In this document: positions 12,160-15,219 of the stretch, one piece after another
Layout: the number at the start of each line of letters is the position of its first letter
Numbering within the stretch: the first letter of the stretch is position 1
DNA from: an uncultured Kiritimatiellota bacterium
GTDB taxonomy: Bacteria; Verrucomicrobiota; Kiritimatiellia; RFP12; UBA1067
Reading direction: 5' to 3'
Assembly (NCBI GenBank): GCA_934654805.1
Contig: CAKUGW010000076.1
Coordinates: forward strand, 1-15,219
Length of the DNA stretch: 15,219 nucleotides
Notes under the pieces: model-generated
Database searches by the model: none
The model's input: only the letters and a program-made list of their open reading frames with translations
Told to the model about the DNA's origin: nothing
Made by a program: the position numbers and the translations under genes

Positions 12160-12236
12160 TGGTGGGCGGTGAGGGACTCGAACCCCCGACCTTGACCGTG
12201 TAAAGGTCCTGCTCTAACCAACTGAGCTAACCGCCC
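12160..12236 (-). tRNA. tRNA-Val (anticodon UAC)
   Basis: The acceptor GGGCGGT pairs with ACCGCCC. The D arm is GCTC...GAGC. The anticodon loop is TTTACAC with anticodon TAC, the T loop TTCGAGT, and the discriminator is A followed by an encoded CCA. The outermost anticodon-stem pair is a G-A mismatch, which is tolerable. It starts 13 bases after the paaK-like stop on the same strand, so it is probably co-transcribed. Confidence 0.95.
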
Positions 12237-12249
12237 GAAACAGATTCAC

Positions 12250-13533
12250 TCATGCGTCCAGCGACCTGCGGATGACGCGCCGGGCCTTGCCTTCCGTGCG
12301 CGGCAGCGCGCCGACCGGGAAGACGTCGCCCTTCGGCAGGAAGCCGAGGCGCTCGCGCAGGTGCTTGGCGACCTGATGCCCCGTCACGCCCGGCGCGGCC
12401 TCGACGTTGACCGTCACCTCCGTCATGCCGTGGCGCTCCTCGAGGATGATCTGGAACTCGTCCGCCACGCCCGGAATCTCCTTCAGGGCCTGCTCGACCT
12501 GGCGCGGATAGAAGTTGACACCCTTGACGATCAGCATGTCGTCCGTCCGCCCCGTGATGCGGTCGATCCGGAGCGACGTGCGCCCGCAGGCGCACGTCGC
12601 GCGCGAGAGGATGCGCGTGATGTCGTGCGTGCGGTAGCGGAGGATCGGCATCGCCTCGCGCGTCAGGGACGTGAAGACGATTTCGCCGTACTCGCCGTCC
12701 GGCACGGGCGCGCCCGTGGCCGGGTCGATGATCTCGGTGATGTACTGGTCTTCCCAGACGTGAAGGCCGCAGTGGCACCTGCAGTCCTGCCCCGTCGTGC
12801 CGATGCCGCCCGTCTCGGTCATGCCGTAGATGTCGAAGCACTCGATGCCGAGGCGCGACTCGATGCGCCGCCGCGTCTCGTCCGAAAACGTCTCGGAGCC
12901 GAAGATGCCGACCTTGAGGTACGGCAGGTCGCGCTCGCCCGCCGGACAGGCGTCGAGCTTCTCGATGAGGCGCGGCACGTACGAGACGACCGAGACGAAG
13001 CCCTTCGCCCGGAAGTCCTTCATCAGCCGGATCTGGCGCTCGGTGTTGCCGGACGACGCCGGGATCGTGAAGAGCCGGGCCTTGCGCGCGCCGTGGTAGC
13101 AGCCGAACCCGCCGTTGAAGAGCCCGAACGTCGGCATGATCTGCACGGCGTCGCCCTGCTCCAGCCCGGCCATCGCATAGCAGCGCGCCATGCACTCCGC
13201 CCACTGGAGGAGGTCGTTCTTCGTGTAGGCCATGACGACCGGCGTGCCCGTCGAGCCGGACGACATGTGGAACTCCATCAAGTCCCGCCGGTCGACGCAG
13301 TTCATCTTCAGCGGATACGCCTCGCGGAAGTCATCCTTCGTGAAGAACGGCAGCTTCGCGAGGTCGTCGAGCGACTTCACGTCCGCCGGATCGGCGACGC
13401 CGCCCTTCGCGAGCCGTTCGCGGTAGAACGGATTCGCCCACGCGCGCGCGAGGGACTTCTGAAGCCCCGCGAGCTGGAGTTTCGCATATTCGTCGCGCGA
13501 GAGCGTTTCCGCCGTCCTGTTCCACATTGCCAT
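12250..13533 (-). CDS. paaK: Phenylacetate-CoA ligase family (PaaK-like) adenylate-forming enzyme
   Basis: ATG 13533 follows AGGATC by about eight bases (ATG 13527 also possible); 427 residues, the normal PaaK length. It activates an aryl or similar carboxylate to the AMP ester and then the CoA thioester in the cytoplasm. Visible motifs are the phosphate loop SSGSTGTP (91-98), YGMTETGG, and the hinge/C-domain TGRTDDMLIVKGVNFYPRQVE. Cysteine-bearing segments (DCRCHCGLH, ATCACGRT) are typical of the anaerobe-type PaaK group. No phenylacetate catabolism genes are nearby. In anaerobes such proteins often accompany indolepyruvate oxidoreductase or act on other aryl acids, so the substrate is uncertain. 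It has its own promoter in the 60-base gap after pflA and runs into tRNA-Val. Confidence 0.92.
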   Translation of the reverse strand: MAMWNRTAETLSRDEYAKLQLAGLQKSLARAWANPFYRERLAKGGVADPADVKSLDDLAKLPFFTKDDFREAYPLKMNCVDRRDLMEFHMSSGSTGTPVVMAYTKNDLLQWAECMARCYAMAGLEQGDAVQIMPTFGLFNGGFGCYHGARKARLFTIPASSGNTERQIRLMKDFRAKGFVSVVSYVPRLIEKLDACPAGERDLPYLKVGIFGSETFSDETRRRIESRLGIECFDIYGMTETGGIGTTGQDCRCHCGLHVWEDQYITEIIDPATGAPVPDGEYGEIVFTSLTREAMPILRYRTHDITRILSRATCACGRTSLRIDRITGRTDDMLIVKGVNFYPRQVEQALKEIPGVADEFQIILEERHGMTEVTVNVEAAPGVTGHQVAKHLRERLGFLPKGDVFPVGALPRTEGKARRVIRRSLDA

Positions 13534-13557
13534 CGTTTTGATCCTCGATTGGCGGAC

Positions 13558-13563
13558 ATTATA
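13558..13563 (-). promoter_or_regulatory. Promoter of the paaK-like gene
   Basis: The minus strand reads TTTTGGTATAATGTCC. A possible -35, TTGTCC, lies 18 bases upstream of TATAAT. The predicted leader is about 18 bases with the AGGA site. The TTTGGTATAAT core equals that at 6104-6109. Confidence 0.65.
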
Positions 13564-13592
13564 CCAAAATCTCCGCCCCTCGGACAAAGCGG

Positions 13593-14306
13593 TCACTTCG
13601 CCGGCGTCAGCAGGGCGCGGGCGCGGGCGACTTCGGCCTCCGTCGGCGGGCGCGCGTCCGCAAGCGTGTAGGGGAGGCCGAGCGCCTGCCACTTGTGGAC
13701 GCCGAGCACGTGATAGGGCAGCACCTCGACGCGGCGGACGTTCGGGAGCGTGCGGATGAACTCGCCCGTCCGCCGGAGGTCGTCCTCGCCGTCCGTGAGG
13801 CCGGGCACGAGGACACGGCGGATCCAGACGGCCGTGCCGAGTTCGGCGAGGCGGCGCGCGCAGTCGAGGACGGGCGCGTTGTCCGCCCCCGTGAGCGCAC
13901 GGTGCGCGTCCGCATCGAAGAGCTTGAGGTCAAGGAGCGCCGTGTCCGTCGCGCGCAGCAATCGCTCCTGTGCGGCGTCGCCGCGCCGGAAGCAGCCCGC
14001 CGCCGTGTCAAGGCACGTCGTCGCGCCCGCCGCGTGCGCCTTCTCGAAGAGTTCCGCGACTTCGGCGGCCTGCAGCATCGGCTCGCCGCCGGAGGCGGTG
14101 ATGCCGCCCTCCGCGCCCCAGTAGGCCCGGTAGCGGAGCGCGCGCGCAAGCACGTCGTCCGCCGACGCCTCCTCGGCGGACGGCTTCGCCCACGTGTCGG
14201 GGTTGTGGCAGTAGCGGCAGCGGAACGGGCAGCCGCTCAGGAAGACGATGAACCGCACGCCCGGCCCGTCCGCCGCGCCAAATGTCTCGAACGAATGTAT
14301 TTTCAT
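13593..14306 (-). CDS. pflA: Pyruvate formate-lyase-activating enzyme (radical SAM)
   Basis: 237 residues, starting MKIHSFETFGAADGPGVRFI as in PflA. The radical-SAM cluster cysteines are C26, C30 and C33 in SGCPFRCRYCHNPDTW. SGGE at 72-75 is the SAM-binding motif. LDLK, WIRRVLVPG and LPYHVLGVHKWQALG are all PflA signatures. It installs the glycyl radical on pyruvate formate-lyase or a related enzyme under anaerobic conditions. No formate-lyase gene is in the window. The start overlaps the upstream stop as ATGA and the ribosome-binding site is weak (AAAGAG), so translation probably depends on the upstream gene. Confidence 0.95.
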   Translation of the reverse strand: MKIHSFETFGAADGPGVRFIVFLSGCPFRCRYCHNPDTWAKPSAEEASADDVLARALRYRAYWGAEGGITASGGEPMLQAAEVAELFEKAHAAGATTCLDTAAGCFRRGDAAQERLLRATDTALLDLKLFDADAHRALTGADNAPVLDCARRLAELGTAVWIRRVLVPGLTDGEDDLRRTGEFIRTLPNVRRVEVLPYHVLGVHKWQALGLPYTLADARPPTEAEVARARALLTPAK

Positions 14307-15219
14307 GTGTTTTCTCTTTCAACAGATTGCAGCGTCCGACGTGCGCTTTCGCTTGCGCGAACGGCGTCTCGCGCCTGTCGGTCAATGGCTTCCGGCTGAA
14401 TGCCCCTGTAGATGATGTCAACGGCGCCCGGCCCGGCAATCCACTGGGCGAGCCGGTTGAGCACGCAGGCGTCCGCGCGCGTCATCCGCTTCTCGCCCGG
14501 CAGGTGGGGCCAGTTGATGGGCGCCAGCATCAGCAGGTTGCCCGCCGCGCACGTGTCGAACAGCTTGCCGCCCGGCTTGTAGAGCGGCGAAAAGCCCTTG
14601 TTCGCGAGCGTGATGACGCGATGCCCGGCGGCAAAGGCGCGGCGCGCGATCTCGCGCTCCCCCTCGCTGATGCAGGGCGAGAGCAAGACCGCGCCATGCG
14701 CCGCCTCCTCCAGCAGGGCCTCGCAGCTCTCGCGAAATTCGGGTGTTTCGACACGCGGCGGCGCGCCCTTCAGAAGCCGCCCGGCGGCATCGCGCGCAGA
14801 GGCGAAGAACCGCCGCGAGCACTGGACCTGAAGAATCGCATGGGCCTTCAGCAGGTTGTGGTTGCCGATCGCCGCGAAATGGCCGACAACGCCCGCCCCG
14901 AGCGAGACGGGCAAGTCGCGCAAGACGGCAAAGAGTTCGGGCTTGGCGCGCTTTTCCCAGAGCCGTCGCGGGTTGTCGGCGAGATAGGCGCGCGCGTGGG
15001 CGACCGCCGCCGCGTCAAAGAGAATCGTATCGACGTAGCCCTCGGCAAAGAGCGACGACGGCGCACGCGCCGCCGCGCCCAGCGACACCGGGCGCGGCGC
15101 GGCGTTCGTTGCGCCCAAAGGCTCAGGGGCCGTTGCGAAACTCGGCGCGGCGTTCGTTGCGCCCAAAGGCTCAGGGGCCGTTGCGAAACTCGGCGCGGCG
15201 TTCGTTGCGCCCAAAGGCT
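14303..15219 (-). CDS. Partial fusion protein: RAYT-like segment plus DprA/SLOG-like C-terminal domain
   Basis: The frame is open to the window edge, so the N-terminus is missing; about 305 residues are visible. First come 16-residue repeats (GATNAAPSFATAPEPL), then FAEGYVDTILF and ARAYLADNPRRLWEKR. These recall the last helix and extension of REP-associated tyrosine (Y1/IS200-like) transposases. The rest contains HFAAIGNHNLLKAH, VQCSR, GAVLLSPCISEGEREIARRA, HRVITLANKGFSPLYKPGG and LMLAPINWPHLP, a Rossmann-like order with an SPCIS turn that resembles DprA/SLOG nucleotide-binding folds. Both assignments are from pattern memory and tentative. It overlaps pflA as ATGA. Alternatives are an uncharacterised single-domain family or a domesticated transposase. 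Confidence 0.5.
   Translation of the reverse strand, partial: PLGATNAAPSFATAPEPLGATNAAPSFATAPEPLGATNAAPRPVSLGAAARAPSSLFAEGYVDTILFDAAAVAHARAYLADNPRRLWEKRAKPELFAVLRDLPVSLGAGVVGHFAAIGNHNLLKAHAILQVQCSRRFFASARDAAGRLLKGAPPRVETPEFRESCEALLEEAAHGAVLLSPCISEGEREIARRAFAAGHRVITLANKGFSPLYKPGGKLFDTCAAGNLLMLAPINWPHLPGEKRMTRADACVLNRLAQWIAGPGAVDIIYRGIQPEAIDRQARDAVRASESARRTLQSVERENT
15104..15219 (-). repeat. 48-bp in-frame tandem repeat, at least 2.4 copies
   Basis: The unit recurs exactly at 15104, 15152 and 15200 with no base change in the visible part. It encodes 16 residues rich in Ala, Pro and Thr, forming a flexible linker. It runs off the window edge, so copy number is unknown. Confidence 0.9.

Noticed and set aside
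12361..13671. Long plus-strand open frame (436 codons) opposite paaK
   Set aside because: Shadow of a clearly identified PaaK-like gene; the product is Arg/Asp/Ala-rich without domains.

Overview
The window looks like a piece of a GC-rich chromosome from the Verrucomicrobiota/Lentisphaerota/Kiritimatiellota neighbourhood, probably an anaerobic gut or sediment member. The signs are PEP-CTERM secreted proteins, a glycyl-radical activase next to a phenylacetate-CoA-ligase-type enzyme, and secreted or membrane-anchored paralogues of a kind I associate with that group. This placement is inference from gene content, not a database result.

Region 1 (1-6096). The window opens inside domain V of a group II intron, whose 3' end (1-71) abuts the signal-peptide codons of gene A1. 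A1 and B1 (+) face B2 and A2 (-) as an inverted duplication of a two-gene module. The two halves meet with no spacer at a TGATCA palindrome. The minus-strand half continues upstream with C, a third membrane-anchored relative of B, and a fused membrane/spermidine-synthase-like protein. The likely transcript order is synthase-like, C, A2, B2.

Region 2 (6097-12159). This is an accessory region. It holds a divergent tyrosine recombinase, then a second inverted duplication: D'-E1 (+) facing E2-D (-). D is a secreted internal-repeat protein and E is a PEP-CTERM protein. Between the arms lie a YoeB-type toxin with a RelB/DinJ-type antitoxin and an orphan PEP-CTERM tail. D' lost its signal peptide and exactly one 116-codon repeat. 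Next come a long D leader, a repeat-rich stretch without genes (octamer GAATnnnx repeats, GC palindromes), and the wreck of an AbiEii-like nucleotidyltransferase.

Region 3 (12160-15219). This looks like core metabolism on the minus strand: a DprA/RAYT-like fusion protein with a 16-residue tandem repeat (partial at the window edge), translationally coupled pflA, a paaK-like ligase with its own promoter, and tRNA-Val(UAC) followed by a terminator.

Recurring themes are convergent inverted duplication of two-gene export modules (twice), short-range gene conversion between paralogues, a shared TGnTATAAT-like promoter (one copy predicting a leaderless mRNA), and several families of small repeats.
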